The notes: generated from the sequence alone by a model not told the origin. A stretch of DNA of 64,000 nucleotides from Hydractinia symbiolongicarpus (GCF_029227915.1 NC_079887.1:1798001-1862000), one strand, 5' to 3'; positions 25,795-40,600 are shown, counted from the stretch's first letter. A program made the numbers and translations.

Positions 25795-27590
25795 CCGAAC
25801 GATTTTTAATATTATTTTTTTACCACTAAACGCATGAGACTTGTAGTTTTCAAAAATATTTTCATATTTGATAGGACGCTGAATAAAAGAAGTTTAATCG
25901 CCGGCAAACGAAAATTCGCGAATTCCCGTAAATCCCTGACTCGGCCCGTATAGTCAAAAGTATACAAAGAAAGTACCCAGGGAGTAAACTCATTTCCCGA
26001 ACGGTTTTTTAAATTATTTTTTCACCGCTAAAACGCATGAGACTTGTAGTTTTCAAAAATGTTTTCATTTTTGATGAGACGCTTAATGAAAGAGGTTTAA
26101 TCGCCGGAAAACGAAAACCAGAGATTTCCCGTAAATCCCGGGCTTGGCCCGCATAGTCAAAAGTATACAAAGAAAGTACCCAGGGAGTAAACTCATTTCC
26201 CGAACGATTTTTTAAATTATTTTTTCACCACTAAAACGCATGAGACTTGTAGTTTTCAAAAATGTTTTCATTTTTGATGAGACGGTTAATGAAAGAAGTT
26301 TAATCGCCGGCAAACGAAAACCCGCGATTTCCCGTAAATTCCGGGCTTGGCGCATATAGTCAAATGTATACAAAGAAAGTACCCTGTGAGTAAACTCATT
26401 TCGCGAACGATTTTTTGAATTATTTTTTCACCACTAAAACGCATGAGACTTGTAGTTTTCAGAAATGTTTTCATTTTTGATAAGACGCTTAATGAAAGTG
26501 GTTTAATCGCCAGCAAACGAAAACCCACGATTTCCCGTAAATCCCGGGCTTGGCCCGTATAGTCGAATGTATACAAAGAAAGTACCTTGTGAGTAAACTC
26601 ATTTCCACAACGATTTTTTAAATTATCTTTTCACCACTAAAACGCATGAGACTTGTAGTTTTTAAAAATGTTTTCATTTTTGATGAAACGCTGAATAAAA
26701 GAAGTTTAATCGCCGGCAAACGAAAATCCGCGATTTCCCGTAAATCCCGGCTTGGCCCGCATAGTCAAAAGTATACAAAGAAAGTACCCAGGGAGTAAAC
26801 TCATTTCCCGAACGATTTTTTAAATTATTTTTTCACCACTAAAACGCATGAGACTTGTAGTTTTCAAAAATGTTTTCATTTTTGATGAGACGCCTAATGA
26901 AAGAGGTTTAATCGCCGGCAAACGAAATCCCGCGATTTCCCGTAAATCCCGGGCTTGGCCCGTATAGTCGAATGTATACAAAGAAAGTACCCAGGGAGTA
27001 AACTTATTTCCCGAACGATTTTTTAATTTTTTTTTCACCACTAAAACGCATGAGACTTGTAGTTTTCAAAAATGTTTTCATTTTTGATGAGACGGTTAAT
27101 GAAAGAAGTTTAATTGCCGGCAAACGAAAACCCGCGATTTCCCGTAAATCCCGGGCTTGGCCCGTATAGTCAAATGTATACAAAGAAAGTACCCTGTGAG
27201 TAAACTCATTTCCCGAACGATTTTTTAAATTATTTTTTCACCACTAAAACGCATGAGACTTGTAGTTTTCAGAAATGTTTACATTTTTGATAAGACGCTT
27301 AATGAAAGTGGTTTAATCGCCAGCAAACGAAAACCCGCGATTTCCCGTAAATCCCGGGCTTGGCCCGTATAGTCGAATGTATACAAAGAAAGTACCCTGT
27401 GAGTAAACTCATTTCCAAAACGATTTTTTAAATTATCTTTTCACCACTAAAACGCATGAGACTTGTAGTTTTTAAAAATGTTTTCATTTTTGATGAGACG
27501 CTGAATAAAAGAAGTTTAATCGCCGGCAAACGAAAACCCGCCATTTCCCGTAAACCCCGGACTCAGCCCGTATTGTCAAAAGTATACAAA
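25795..27590 (-). repeat. Long-range copied segment, proximal copy (1.8 kb)
   Basis: About nine monomers matching 39.36-41.15 kb at an offset of about 13,564 bp. Shared rare markers are ATTTGATAGGACGC, AAAATTCGCGAATTCCCG (with an EcoRI site), AACGGTTTTTTAAATT, TTCACCGCTAAAACG and AACCAGAGATTTCCCG. The first 1.1 kb (26.2-27.28 kb) is also repeated at 28.0-29.1 kb (offset 1,824 bp). Confidence 0.8.
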
Positions 27591-28254
27591 GAAAGTACCC
27601 ATGGAGTAAACCCATTTCCCGAACGATTTTTTATATTTTTTTTTTACCACTAAACGCATGAGACTTGTAGTTTTCAAAAATATTTTCATATTTGATGGGA
27701 CGCTGAATAAAAGAAGTTTAATCGCCGGCAAACGAAATCCTGCGATTTCCCGTAAATCCCGGGCTTGGCCCGTATAGTCAAAAGTATACAAAGAAAGTAC
27801 CCTGTGAGTAAACTCATTTCCCGAACGATTTTTTAAATTATTTTTTCACCACTAAAACGCATGAGACTTGTAGTTTTCAAAAATGTTTTCATTTTTGATG
27901 AGACGGTTAATGAAAGAAGTTTTATCGCCGGCAAACGAAAACCCGCGATTTCCCGTAAATTCCGGGCTTGGCCCATATAGTCAAATGTATACAAAGAAAG
28001 TACCCTGTGAGTAAACTCATTTCCCGAACGATTTTTTAAATTATTTTTTCACCACTAAAACGCATGAGACTTGTAGTTTTCAAAAATGTTTTCATTTTTG
28101 ATGAGACGGTTAATGAAAGAAGTTTAATCGCCGGCAAACGAAAACCCGCGATTTCCCGTAAATTCCGGGCTTGGCCCATATAGTCAAATGTATACAAAGA
28201 AAGTACCCTGTGAGTAAACTCATTTCCGGAACGATTTTTTGAATTATTTTTTCA

Positions 28255-29875
28255 CCACTAAAACGCATGAGACTTGTAGTTTTCAGAAATGTTTTCATTT
28301 TTGATAAGACGCTTAATGAAAGTGGTTTAATCGCCAGCAAACGAAAACCCACGATTTCCCGTAAATCCCGGGCTTGGCCCGTATAGTCGAATGTATACAA
28401 AGAAAGTACCTTGTGAGTAAACTCATTTCCACAACGATTTTTTAAATTATCTTTTCACCACTAAAACGCATGAGACTTGTAGTTTTTAAAAATGTTTTCA
28501 TTTTTGATGAAACGCTGAATAAAAGAAGTTTAATCGCCGGCAAACGAAAATCCGCGATTTCCCGTAAATCCCGGCTTGGCCCGCATAGTCAAAAGTATAC
28601 AAAGAAAGTACCCAGGGAGTAAACTCATTTCCCGAACGATTTTTTAAATTATTTTTTCACCACTAAAACGCATGAGACTTGTAGTTTTCAAAAATGTTTT
28701 CATTTTTGATGAGACGCCTAATGAAAGAGGTTTAATCGCCGGCAAACGAAATCCCGCGATTTCCCGTAAATCCCGGGCTTGGCCCGTATAGTCGAATGTA
28801 TACAAAGAAAGTACCCAGGGAGTAAACTTATTTCCCGAACGATTTTTTAATTTTTTTTTCACCACTAAAACGCATGAGACTTGTAGTTTTCAAAAATGTT
28901 TTCATTTTTGATGAGACGGTTAATGAAAGAAGTTTAATTGCCGGCAAACGAAAACCCGCGATTTCCCGTAAATCCCAGGCTTGGCCCGTATAGTCAAATG
29001 TATACAAAGAAAGTACCCTGTGAGTAAACTCATTTCCCGAACGATTTTTTAAATTATTTTTTCACCACTAAAACGCATGAGACTTGTAGTTTTCAGAAAT
29101 GTTTTCATTTTTGATAAGACGCTTAATGAAAGTGGTTTAATCGCCAGCAAACGAAAACCCACGATTTCCCGTAAATCCCGGGCTTGGCCCGTATAGTCGA
29201 ATGTATACAAAGAAAGTACCTTGTGAGTAAACTCATTTCCACAACGATTTTTTAAATTATCTTTTCACCACTAAAACGCATGAGACTTGTAGTTTTTAAA
29301 AATGTTTTCATTTTTGATGAAACGCTGAATAAAAGAAGTTTAATCGCCGGCAAACGAAAATCCGCGATTTCCCGTAAATCCCGGCTTGGCCCGCATAGTC
29401 AAAAGTATACAAAGAAAGTACCCAGGGAGTAAACTCATTTCCCGAACGATTTTTTAAATTATTTTTTCACCACTAAAACGCATGAGACTTGTAGTTTTCA
29501 AAAATGTTTTCATTTTTGATGAGACGCCTAATGAAAGAGGTTTAATCGCCGGCAAACGAAATCCCGCGATTTCCCGTAAATCCCGGGCTTGGCCCGTATA
29601 GTCGAATGTATACAAAGAAAGTACCCAGGGAGTAAACTTATTTCCCGAACGATTTTTTAATTTTTTTTTCACCACTAAAACGCATGAGACTTGTAGTTTT
29701 CAAAAATGTTTTCATTTTTGATGAGACGGTTAATGAAAGAAGTTTAATTGCCGGCAAACGAAAACCCGCGATTTCCCGTAAATCCCGGGCTTGGCCCGTA
29801 TAGTCAAATGTATACAAAGAAAGTACCCTGTGAGTAAACTCATTTCCCGAACGATTTTTTAAATTATTTTTTCAC
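28255..29875 (-). repeat. Nested 4-monomer tandem (810 bp x 2)
   Basis: Units of about 28255-29064 and 29065-29875 share order and variants at exactly 810 bp, including CCACAACGATT, GACGCCTAATG and TTAATTGCCGG. Differences include CCCAGGC against CCCGGGC, and TTTTCATTT against TTTACATTT at the far edge. Confidence 0.83.
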
Positions 29876-30884
29876 CACTAAAACGCATGAGACTTGTAGT
29901 TTTCAGAAATGTTTACATTTTTGATAAGACGCTTAATGAAAGTGGTTTAATCGCCAGCAAACGAAAACCCGCGATTTCCCGTAAATCCCGGGCTTGGCCC
30001 GTATAGTCGAATGTATACAAAGAAAGTACCCAGGGAGTAAACTTATTTCCCGAACGATTTTTTAATTTTTTTTTCACCACTAAAACGCATGAGACTTGTA
30101 GTTTTCAAAAATGTTTTCATTTTTGATGAGACGGTTAATGAAAGAAGTTTAATTGCCGGCAAACGAAAACCCGCGATTTCCCGTAAATCCCAGGCTTGGC
30201 CCGTATAGTCAAATGTATACAAAGAAAGTACCCTGTGAGTAAACTCATTTCCCGAACGATTTTTTAAATTATTTTTTCACCACTAAAACGCATGAGACTT
30301 GTAGTTTTCAAAAATGTTTACATTTTTGATAAGACGCTTAATGAAAGTGGTTTAATCGCCAGCAAACGAAAACCCGCGATTTCCCGTAAATCCTGGGCTT
30401 GGCCCGTATAGTCGAATGTATACAAAGAAAGTACCCTGTGAGTAAACTCATTTCCAAAACGATTTTTTAAATTATCTTTTCACCACTAAAACGCATGAGA
30501 CTTGTAGTTTTTAAAAATGTTTTCATTTTTGATGAGACGCTGAATAAAAGAAGTTTAATCGCCGGCAAACGAAAACCCGCCATTTCCCGTAAACCCCGGA
30601 CTCAGCCCGTATAGTCAAAAGTATACAAAGAAAGTACCCATGGAGTAAACCCATTTCCCGAACGATTTTTTATATTTTTTTTTTACCACTAAACGCATGA
30701 GACTTGTAGTTTTCAAAAATATTTTCATATTTGATGGGACGCTGAATAAAAGAAGTTTAATCGCCGGCAAACGAAATCCTGCGATTTCCCCTTAGTCCCG
30801 GGCTTGGCCCGTATAGTCAAATGTATACAAAGAAAGTACCCTGTGAGTAAACTCATTTCCCGAACGATTTTTTAAATTATTTTT

Positions 30885-32500
30885 TCACCACTAAAACGCA
30901 TGAGACTTGTAGTTTTCAGAAATGTTTTCATTTTTGATAAGACGCTTAATGAAAGTGGTTTAATCGCCAGCAAACGAAAACCCCCGATTTCCCGTAAATA
31001 CCGGGCTTGGCCGTATAGTCGAATGTATACAAAGAAAGTACCCTGTGAGTAAACTCATTTCCAAAACGATTTTTTAAATTATTTTTTCACAACTAAAGCG
31101 CATGAGACTTGTAGTTTTCAAAAATGTTTTCATTTTTGATGAGACGCTGAATAAAAGAAGTTTAATCGCCGGCAAACGAAAACTCGCCATTTCCCGTAAA
31201 CCCCGGGCTTGGCCCGTATAGTCAAAAGTATACAAAGAAAGTACCCAGGGAGTAAACCCATTTCCCGAACGATTTTTAATATTATTTTTTTACCACTAAA
31301 CGCATGAGATTGTAGTTTTTAAAAATGTTTTCATTTTTGATGAAACGCTGAATAAAAGAAGTTTAATCGCCGGCAAACGAAAATCCGCGATTTCCCGTAA
31401 ATCCCGGCTTGGCCCGCATAGTCAAAAGTATACAAAGAAAGTACCCAGGGAGTAAACTCATTTCCCGAACGATTTTTTAAATTATTTTTTCACCACTAAA
31501 ACGCATGAGACTTGTAGTTTTCAAAAATGTTTTCATTTTTGATGAGACGCCTAATGAAAGAGGTTTAATCGCCGGCAAACGAAATCCCGCGATTTCCCGT
31601 AAATCCCGGGCTTGGCCCGTATAGTCGAATGTATACAAAGAAAGTACCCAGGGAGTAAACTTATTTTCCGAACGATTTTTTAATTTTTTTTTCACCACTA
31701 AAACGCATGAGACTTGTAGTTTTCAGAAATGTTTTCATTTTTGATAAGACGCTTAATGAAAGTGGTTTAATCGCCAGCAAACGAAAACCCCCGATTTCCC
31801 GTAAATACCGGGCTTGGCCGTATAGTCGAATGTATACAAAGAAAGTACCCTGTGAGTAAACTCATTTCCAAAACGATTTTTTAAATTATTTTTTCACAAC
31901 TAAAGCGCATGAGACTTGTAGTTTTCAAAAATGTTTTCATTTTTGATGAGACGCTGAATAAAAGAAGTTTAATCGCCGGCAAACGAAAACTCGCCATTTC
32001 CCGTAAACCCCGGGCTTGGCCCGTATAGTCAAAAGTATACAAAGAAAGTACCCAGGGAGTAAACCCATTTCCCGAACGATTTTTAATATTATTTTTTTAC
32101 CACTAAACGCATGAGACTTGTAGTTTTTAAAAATGTTTTCATTTTTGATGAAACGCTGAATAAAAGAAGTTTAATCGCCGGCAAACGAAAATCCGCGATT
32201 TCCCGTAAATCCCGGCTTGGCCCGCATAGTCAAAAGTATACAAAGAAAGTACCCAGGGAGTAAACTCATTTCCCGAACGATTTTTTAAATTATTTTTTCA
32301 CCACTAAAACGCATGAGACTTGTAGTTTTCAAAAATGTTTTCATTTTTGATGAGACGCTTAATGAAAGAGGTTTAATCGCCGGCAAACGAAATCCCGCGA
32401 TTTCCCGTAAATCCCGGGCTTGGCCCGTATAGTCGAATGTATACAAAGAAAGTACCCAGGGAGTAAACTTATTTCCCGAACGATTTTTTAATTTTTTTTT
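30885..32500 (-). repeat. Nested 4-monomer tandem (807-808 bp x 2)
   Basis: AACCCCCGATTTCCCGTAAA with the shortened CTTGGCCGTATAG (one C lost) recurs at about 30981 and 31788. A one-base deletion (GAGATTG) in the first unit changes the offset from 807 to 808 bp. Both units, including that deletion, reappear 4,654 bp downstream. The 4-mer duplication therefore predates the large duplication. Confidence 0.83.
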
Positions 32501-32996
32501 CACCACTAAAACGCATGAGACTTGTAGTTTTCAAAAATGTTTTCATTTTTGATGAGACGGTTATTGAAAGAAGTTTAATCGCCGGCAAACGAAAACCCGC
32601 GATTTCCCGTAAATTCCGGGCTTGGCCCATATAGTCAAATGTATACAAAGAAAGTACCCTGTGAGTAAACTCATTTCCCGAACGATTTTTTGAATTATTT
32701 TTTCACCACTAAAACGCATGAGACTTGTAGTTTTCAGAAATGTTTACATTTTTGATAAGACGCTTAATGAAAGTGGTTTAATCGCCAGCAAACGAAAACC
32801 CGCGATTTCCCGTAAATCCCGGGCTTGGCCCGTATAGTCGAATGTATACAAGGAAAGTACCCTGTGAGTAAACTCATTTCCAAAACGATTTTTTAAATTA
32901 TCTTTTCACCACTAAAACGCATGAGACTTGTAGTTTTTAAAAATGTTTTCATTTTTGATGAGACGCTGAATAAAAGAAGTTTAATCGCCGGCAAAC

Positions 32997-35900
32997 GAAA
33001 ACCCGCGATTTCCCGTAAATTCCGGGCTTGGCCCATATAGTCAAATGTATACAAAGAAAGTACCCTGTGAGTAAACTCATTTCCCGAACGATTTTTTGAA
33101 TTATTTTTTCACCACTAAAACGCATGAGACTTGTAGTTTTCAGAAATGTTTTCATTTTTGATAAGACGCTTAATGAAAGTGGTTTAATCGCCAGCAAACG
33201 AAAACCCACGATTTCCCGTAAATCCCGGGCTTGGCCCGTATAGTCGAATGAATACAAAGAAAGTACCTTGTGAGTAAACTCATTTCCACAACGATTTTTT
33301 AAATTATCTTTTCACCACTAAAACGCATGAGACTTGTAGTTTTTAAAAATGTTTTCATTTTTGATGAAACGCTGAATAAAAGAAGTTTAATCGCCGGCAA
33401 ACGAAAATCCGCGATTTCCCGTAAATCCCGGCTTGGCCCGCATAGTCAAAAGTATACAAAGAAAGTACCCAGGGAGTAAACTCATTTCCCGAACGATTTT
33501 TTAAATTATTTTTTCACCACTAAAACGCATGAGACTTGTAGTTTTCAAAAATGTTTTCATTTTTGATGAGACGCCTAATGAAAGAGGTTTAATCGCCGGC
33601 AAACGAAATCCCGCGATTTCCCGTAAATCCCGGGCTTGGCCCGTATAGTCGAATGTATACAAAGAAAGTACCCAGGGAGTAAACTTATTTCCCGAACGAT
33701 TTTTTAATTTTTTTTTCACCACTAAAACGCATGAGACTTGTAGTTTTCAAAAATGTTTTCATTTTTGATGAGACGGTTAATGAAAGAAGTTTAATTGCCG
33801 GCAAACGAAAACCCGCGATTTCCCGTAAATCCCAGGCTTGGCCCGTATAGTCAAATGTATACAAAGAAAGTACCCAGGGAGTAAACTTATTTCCCGAACG
33901 ATTTTTTAATTTTTTTTTCACCACTAAAACGCATGAGACTTGTAGTTTTCAAAAATGTTTTCATTTTTGATGAGACGGTTAATGAAAGAAGTTTAATTGC
34001 CGGCAAACGAAAACCCGCGATTTCCCGTAAATCCCAGGCTTGGCCCGTATAGTCAAATGTATACAAAGAAAGTACCCTGTGAGTAAACTCATTTCCCGAA
34101 CGATTTTTTAAATTATTTTTTCACCACTAAAACGCATGAGACTTGTAGTTTTCAGAAATGTTTTCATTTTTGATAAGACGTTTAATGAAAGTGGTTTAAT
34201 CGCCAGCAAACGAAAACCCACGATTTCCCGTAAATCCCGGGCTTGGCCCGTATAGTCGAATGTATACAAAGAAAGTACCTTGTGAGTAAACTCATTTCCA
34301 CAACGATTTTTTAAATTATCTTTTCACCACTAAAACGCATGAGACTTGTAGTTTTTAAAAATGTTTTCATTTTTGATGAAACGCTGAATAAAAGAAGTTT
34401 AATCGCCGGCAAACGAAAATCCGCGATTTCCCGTAAATCCCGGCTTGGCCCGCATAGTCAAAAGTATACAAAGAAAGTACCCAGGGAGTAAACTCATTTC
34501 CCGAACGATTTTTTAAATTATTTTTTCACCACTAAAACGCATGAGACTTGTAGTTTTCAAAAATGTTTTCATTTTTGATGAGACGCCTAATGAAAGAGGT
34601 TTAATCGCCGGCAAACGAAATCCCGCGATTTCCCGTAAATCCCGGGCTTGGCCCGTATAGTCGAATGTATACAAAGAAAGTACCCAGGGAGTAAACTTAT
34701 TTCCCGAACGATTTTTTAATTTTTTTTTCACCACTAAAACGCATGAGACTTGTAGTTTTCAAAAATGTTTTCATTTTTGATGAGACGGTTAATGAAAGAA
34801 GTTTAATTGCCGGCAAACGAAAACCCGCGATTTCCCGTAAATCCCAGGCTTGGCCCGTATAGTCAAATGTATACAAAGAAAGTACCCTGTGAGTAAACTC
34901 ATTTCCCGAACGATTTTTTAAATTATTTTTTCACCACTAAAACGCATGAGACTTGTAGTTTTCAGAAATGTTTACATTTTTGATAAGACGCTTAATGAAA
35001 GTGGTTTAATCGCCAGCAAACGAAAACCCGCGATTTCCCGTAAATCCCGGGCTTGGCCCGTATAGTCGAATGTATACAAAGAAAGTACCCTGTGAGTAAA
35101 CTCATTTCCAAAACGATTTTTTAAATTATCTTTTCACCACTAAAACGCATGAGACTTGTAGTTTTTAAAAATGTTTTCATTTTTGATGAGACGCTGAATA
35201 AAAGAAGTTTAATCGCCGGCAAACGAAAACCCGCCATTTCCCGTAAACCCCGGACTCAGCCCGTATAGTCAAAAGTATACAAAGAAAGTACCCATGGAGT
35301 AAACCCATTTCCCGAACGATTTTTTATATTTTTTTTTTACCACTAAACGCATGAGACTTGTAGTTTTCAAAAATATTTTCATATTTGATGGGACGCTGAA
35401 TAAAAGAAGTTTAATCGCCGGCAAACGAAATCCTGCGATTTCCCCTTAGTCCCGGGCTTGGCCCGTATAGTCAAATGTATACAAAGAAAGTACCCTGTGA
35501 GTAAACTCATTTCCCGAACGATTTTTTAAATTATTTTTTCACCACTAAAACGCATGAGACTTGTAGTTTTCAGAAATGTTTTCATTTTTGATAAGACGCT
35601 TAATGAAAGTGGTTTAATCGCCAGCAAACGAAAACCCCCGATTTCCCGTAAATACCGGGCTTGGCCGTATAGTCGAATGTATACAAAGAAAGTACCCTGT
35701 GAGTAAACTCATTTCCAAAACGATTTTTTAAATTATTTTTTCACAACTAAAGCGCATGAGACTTGTAGTTTTCAAAAATGTTTTCATTTTTGATGAGACG
35801 CTGAATAAAAGAAGTTTAATCGCCGGCAAACGAAAACTCGCCATTTCCCGTAAACCCCGGGCTTGGCCCGTATAGTCAAAAGTATACAAAGAAAGTACCC

Positions 35901-37663
35901 AGGGAGTAAACCCATTTCCCGAACGATTTTTAATATTATTTTTTTACCACTAAACGCATGAGATTGTAGTTTTTAAAAATGTTTTCATTTTTGATGAAAC
36001 GCTGAATAAAAGAAGTTTAATCGCCGGCAAACGAAAATCCGCGATTTCCCGTAAATCCCGGCTTGGCCCGCATAGTCAAAAGTATACAAAGAAAGTGCCC
36101 AGGGAGTAAACTCATTTCCCGAACGATTTTTTAAATTATTTTTTCACCACTAAAACGCATGAGACTTGTAGTTTTCAAAAATGTTTTCATTTTTGATGAG
36201 ACGCCTAATGAAAGAGGTTTAATCGCCGGCAAACGAAATCCCGCGATTTCCCGTAAATCCCGGGCTTGGCCCGTATAGTCGAATGTATACAAAGAAAGTA
36301 CCCAGGGAGTAAACTTATTTCCCGAACGATTTTTTAATTTTCTTTTCACCACTAAAACGCATGAGACTTGTAGTTTTCAGAAATGTTTTCATTTTTGATA
36401 AGACGCTTAATGAAAGTGGTTTAATCGCCAGCAAACGAAAACCCCCGATTTCCCGTAAATACCGGGCTTGGCCGTATAGTCGAATGTATACAAAGAAAGT
36501 ACCCTGTGAGTAAACTCATTTCCAAAACGATTTTTTAAATTATTTTTTCACAACTAAAGCGCATGAGACTTGTAGTTTTCAAAAATGTTTTCATTTTTGA
36601 TGAGACGCTGAATAAAAGAAGTTTAATCGCCGGCAAACGAAAACTCGCCATTTCCCGTAAACCCCGGGCTTGGCCCGTATAGTCAAAAGTATACAAAGAA
36701 AGTACCCAGGGAGTAAACCCATTTCCCGAACGATTTTTAATATTATTTTTTTACCACTAAACGCATGAGACTTGTAGTTTTTAAAAATGTTTTCATTTTT
36801 GATGAAACGCTGAATAAAAGAAGTTTAATCGCCGGCAAACGAAAATCCGCGATTTCCCGTAAATCCCGGCTTGGCCCGCATAGTCAAAAGTATACAAAGA
36901 AAGTACCCAGGGAGTAAACTCATTTCCCGAACGATTTTTTAAATTATTTTTTCACCACTAAAACGCATGAGACTTGTAGTTTTCAAAAATGTTTTCATTT
37001 TTGATGAGACGCTTAATGAAAGAGGTTTAATCGCCGGCAAACGAAATCCCGCGATTTCCCGTAAATCCCGGGCTTGGCCCGTATAGTCGAATGTATACAA
37101 AGAAAGTACCCAGGGAGTAAACTTATTTCCCGAACGATTTTTTAATTTTTTTTTCACCACTAAAACGCATGAGACTTGTAGTTTTCAAAAATGTTTTCAT
37201 TTTTGATGAGACGGTTATTGAAAGAAGTTTAATCGCCGGCAAACGAAAACCCGCGATTTCCCGTAAATTCCGGGCTTGGCCCATATAGTCAAATGTATAC
37301 AAAGAAAGTACCCTGTGAGTAAACTCATTTCCCGAACGATTTTTTGAATTATTTTTTCACCACTAAAACGCATGAGACTTGTAGTTTTCAGAAATGTTTA
37401 CATTTTTGATAAGACGCTTAATGAAAGTGGTTTAATCGCCAGCAAACGAAAACCCGCGATTTCCCGTAAATCCCGGGCTTGGCCCGTATAGTCGAATGTA
37501 TACAAGGAAAGTACCCTGTGAGTAAACTCATTTCCAAAACGATTTTTTAAATTATCTTTTCACCACTAAAACGCATGAGACTTGTAGTTTTTAAAAATGT
37601 TTTCATTTTTGATGAGACGCTGAATAAAAGAAGTTTAATCGCCGGCAAACGAAAACCCGCCAT
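32997..37663 (-). repeat. Large (~24-monomer) tandem duplication, copy 2
   Basis: The second copy of the preceding block. It contains a local monomer duplication (the CCCAGGCTTGG monomer at about 33.73-33.93 kb repeated at 33.93-34.13 kb) and lacks a dimer that copy 1 has at about 29.7-30.5 kb. The match ends near 37663, where CCCGCCATTTCC replaces CCCGCGATTTCC. Confidence 0.85.
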
Positions 37664-40600
37664 TTCCCGTAAATCCCGGGCTTGGCCCGTAAAGTCAAAT
37701 GTATACAAAGAAAGTACCCTGTGAGTAAACTCATTTCCCGAACGATTTTTTAAATTATTTTTTCACCACTAAAACGCATGAGACTTGTAGTTTTCAGAAA
37801 TGTTTTCATTTTTTATAAGACGCTTAATGAAAGTGGTTTAATCGCCAGCAAACGAAAACCCCCGATTTCCCGTAAATACCGGGCTTGGCCGTATAGTCGA
37901 ATGTATACAAAGAAAGTACCCTGTGAGTAAACTCATTTCCAAAACGATTTTTTAAATTATTTTTTCACAACTAAAACGCATGAGACTTGTAGTTTTCAAA
38001 AATGTTTTCATTTTTGATGAGACGCTTAATGAAAGAGGTTTAATCGCCGGCAAACGAAATCCCGCGATTTCCCGTAAATCCCGGGCTTGGCCCGTATAGT
38101 CGAATGTATACAAAGAAAGTACCCAGGGAGTAAACTTATTTCCCGAACGATTTTTTAATTTTTTTTTCACCACTAAAACGCATGAGACTTGTAGTTTTCA
38201 AAAATGTTTTCATTTTTGATGAGACGGTTATTGAAAGAAGTTTAATCGCCGGCAAACGAAAACCCGCGATTTTCCGTAAATTCCGGGCTTGGCCCATATA
38301 GTCAAATGTATACAAAGAAAGTACCCTGTGAGTAAACTCATTTCCCGAACGATTTTTTGAATTATTTTTTCACCACTAAAACGCATGAGACTTGTAGTTT
38401 TCAGAAATGTTTTCATTTTTGATAAGACGCTTAATGAAAGTGGTTTAATCGCCAGCAAACGAAAACCCACGATTTCCCGTAAATCCCGGGCTTGGCCCGT
38501 ATAGTCGAATGTAAACAAAGAAAGTACCTTGTGAGTAAACTCATTTCCAAAACGATTTTTTAAATTATCTTTTCACCACTAAAACGCATGAGATTTGTAG
38601 TTTTTAAAAATGTTTTCATTTTTGATGAAACGCTGAATAAAAGAAGTTTAATCGCCGGCAAACGAAAATCCGCGATTTCCCGTAAATCCCGGGCTTGGCC
38701 CGTATAGTCGAATGTATACAAAGAAAGTACCCAGGGAGTAAACTTATTTCCCGAACGATTTTTTAATTTTTTTTTCACCACTAAAACGCATGAGACTTGT
38801 AGTTTTCAAAAATGTTTTTATTTTTGATGAGACGGTTAATGAAAGAAGTTTAATCGCCGGCAAACGAAAACCCGCGATTTCCCGTAAATCCCGGGCTTGG
38901 CCCGTATAGTCAAATGTATACAAAGAAAGTACCCTGTGAGTAAACTCATTTCCCGAACGATTTTTTAAATTATTTTTTCACCACTAAAACGCATGAGACT
39001 TGTAGTTTTCAGAAATGTTTACATTTTTGATAAGACGCTTAATGAAAGTGGTTTAATCGCCAGCAAACGAAAACCCGCGATTTCACGTAAATCCCGGGCT
39101 TCGCCCGTATAGTCGAATGTATACAAAGAAAGTACCCTGTGAGTAAACTCATTTCCAAAACGATTTTTTAAATTATCTTTTCACCACTAAAACGCATGAG
39201 ACTTGTAGTTTTTAAAAATGTTTTCATTTTTGATGAGACGCTGAATAAAAGAAGTTTAATCGCCGGCAAACGAAAACCCGCCATTTCCCGTAAACCCCGG
39301 ACTCGGCCGGTATAGTCAAAAGTATACAAAGAAAGTACCCATGGAGTAAACCCATTTCCCGAACGATTTTTAATATTATTTTTTTACCACTAAACGCATG
39401 AGACTTGTAGTTTTCAAAAATATTTTCATATTTGATAGGACGCTGAATAAAAGAAGTTTAATCGCCGGCAAACGAAAATTCGCGAATTCCCGTAAATCCC
39501 TGACTCGGCCCGTATAGTCAAAAGTATACAAAGAAAGTACCCAGGGAGTAAACTCATTTCCCGAACGGTTTTTTAAATTATTTTTTCACCGCTAAAACGC
39601 ATGAGACTTGTAGTTTTCAAAAATGTTTTCATTTTTGATGAGACGCTTAATGAAAGAGGTTTAATCGCCGGAAAACGAAAACCAGAGATTTCCCGTAAAG
39701 CCCGGGCTTGGCCCGCATAGTCAAAAGTATACAAAGAAAGTACCCATGGAGTAAACTCATTTCCCGAACGATTTTTTAAATTATTTTTTCACCACTAAAA
39801 CGCATGAGACTTGTAGTTTTCAAAAATGTTTTCATTTTTGATGAGACGGTTAATGAAAGAAGTTTAATCGCCGGCAAACGAAAACCCGCGATTTCCCGTA
39901 AATTCCGGGCTTGGCCCATATAGTCAAATGTATACAAAGAAAGTACCCTGTGAGTAAACTCATTTCCCGAACGATTTTTTGAATTATTTTTTCACCACTA
40001 AAACGCATGAGACTTGTAGTTTTCAGAAATGTTTTCATTTTTGATAAGACGCTTAATGAAAGTGGTTTAATCGCCAGCAAACAAAAACCCACGATTTCCC
40101 GTAAATCCCGGGCTTGGCCCGTATAGTCGAATGTATACAAAGAAAGTACCTTGTGAGTAAACTCATTTCCACAACGATTTTTTAAATTATCTTTTCACCA
40201 CTAAAACGCATGAGACTTGTAGTTTTTAAAATGTTTTCATTTTTGATGAAACGCTGAATAAAAGAAGTTTAATCGCCCGCAAACGAAAATCCGCGATTTC
40301 CCGTAAATCCCGGCTTGGCCCGCATAGTCAAAAGTATACAAAGAAAGTACCCAGGGAGTAAACTCATTTCCCAAACGATTTTTTAAATTATTTTTTCACC
40401 ACTAAAACGCATGAGACTTGTAGTTTTCAAAAATGTTTTCATTTTTGATGAGACGCCTAATGAAAGAGGTTTAATCGCCGGCAAACGAAATCCCGCGATT
40501 TCCCGTAAATCCCGGGCTTGGACCGTATAGTCGAATGTATACAAAGAAAGTACCCAGGGAGTAAACTTATTTCCCGAACGATTTTTTAATTTTTTTTTCA

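Larger units (their letters stand above)
28117..32996 (-). repeat. Large (~24-monomer) tandem duplication, copy 1
   Basis: This region matches 33.0-37.66 kb piecewise, with offsets of 4,857, then 5,059, then 4,654 bp. The offset changes correspond to a gain of one monomer and a loss of two. Strong markers in both copies are CCCCTTAGTCCCGG (30789 and 35443) in place of CCCGTAAATCCCGG, CATGAGATTG with one base missing (about 31304 and 35958), TTATTGAAAG (about 32561 and 37215) and TACAAGGAAAG (about 32848 and 37502). Two smaller tandems, of 810 bp and 808 bp, are nested inside. Confidence 0.85.
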
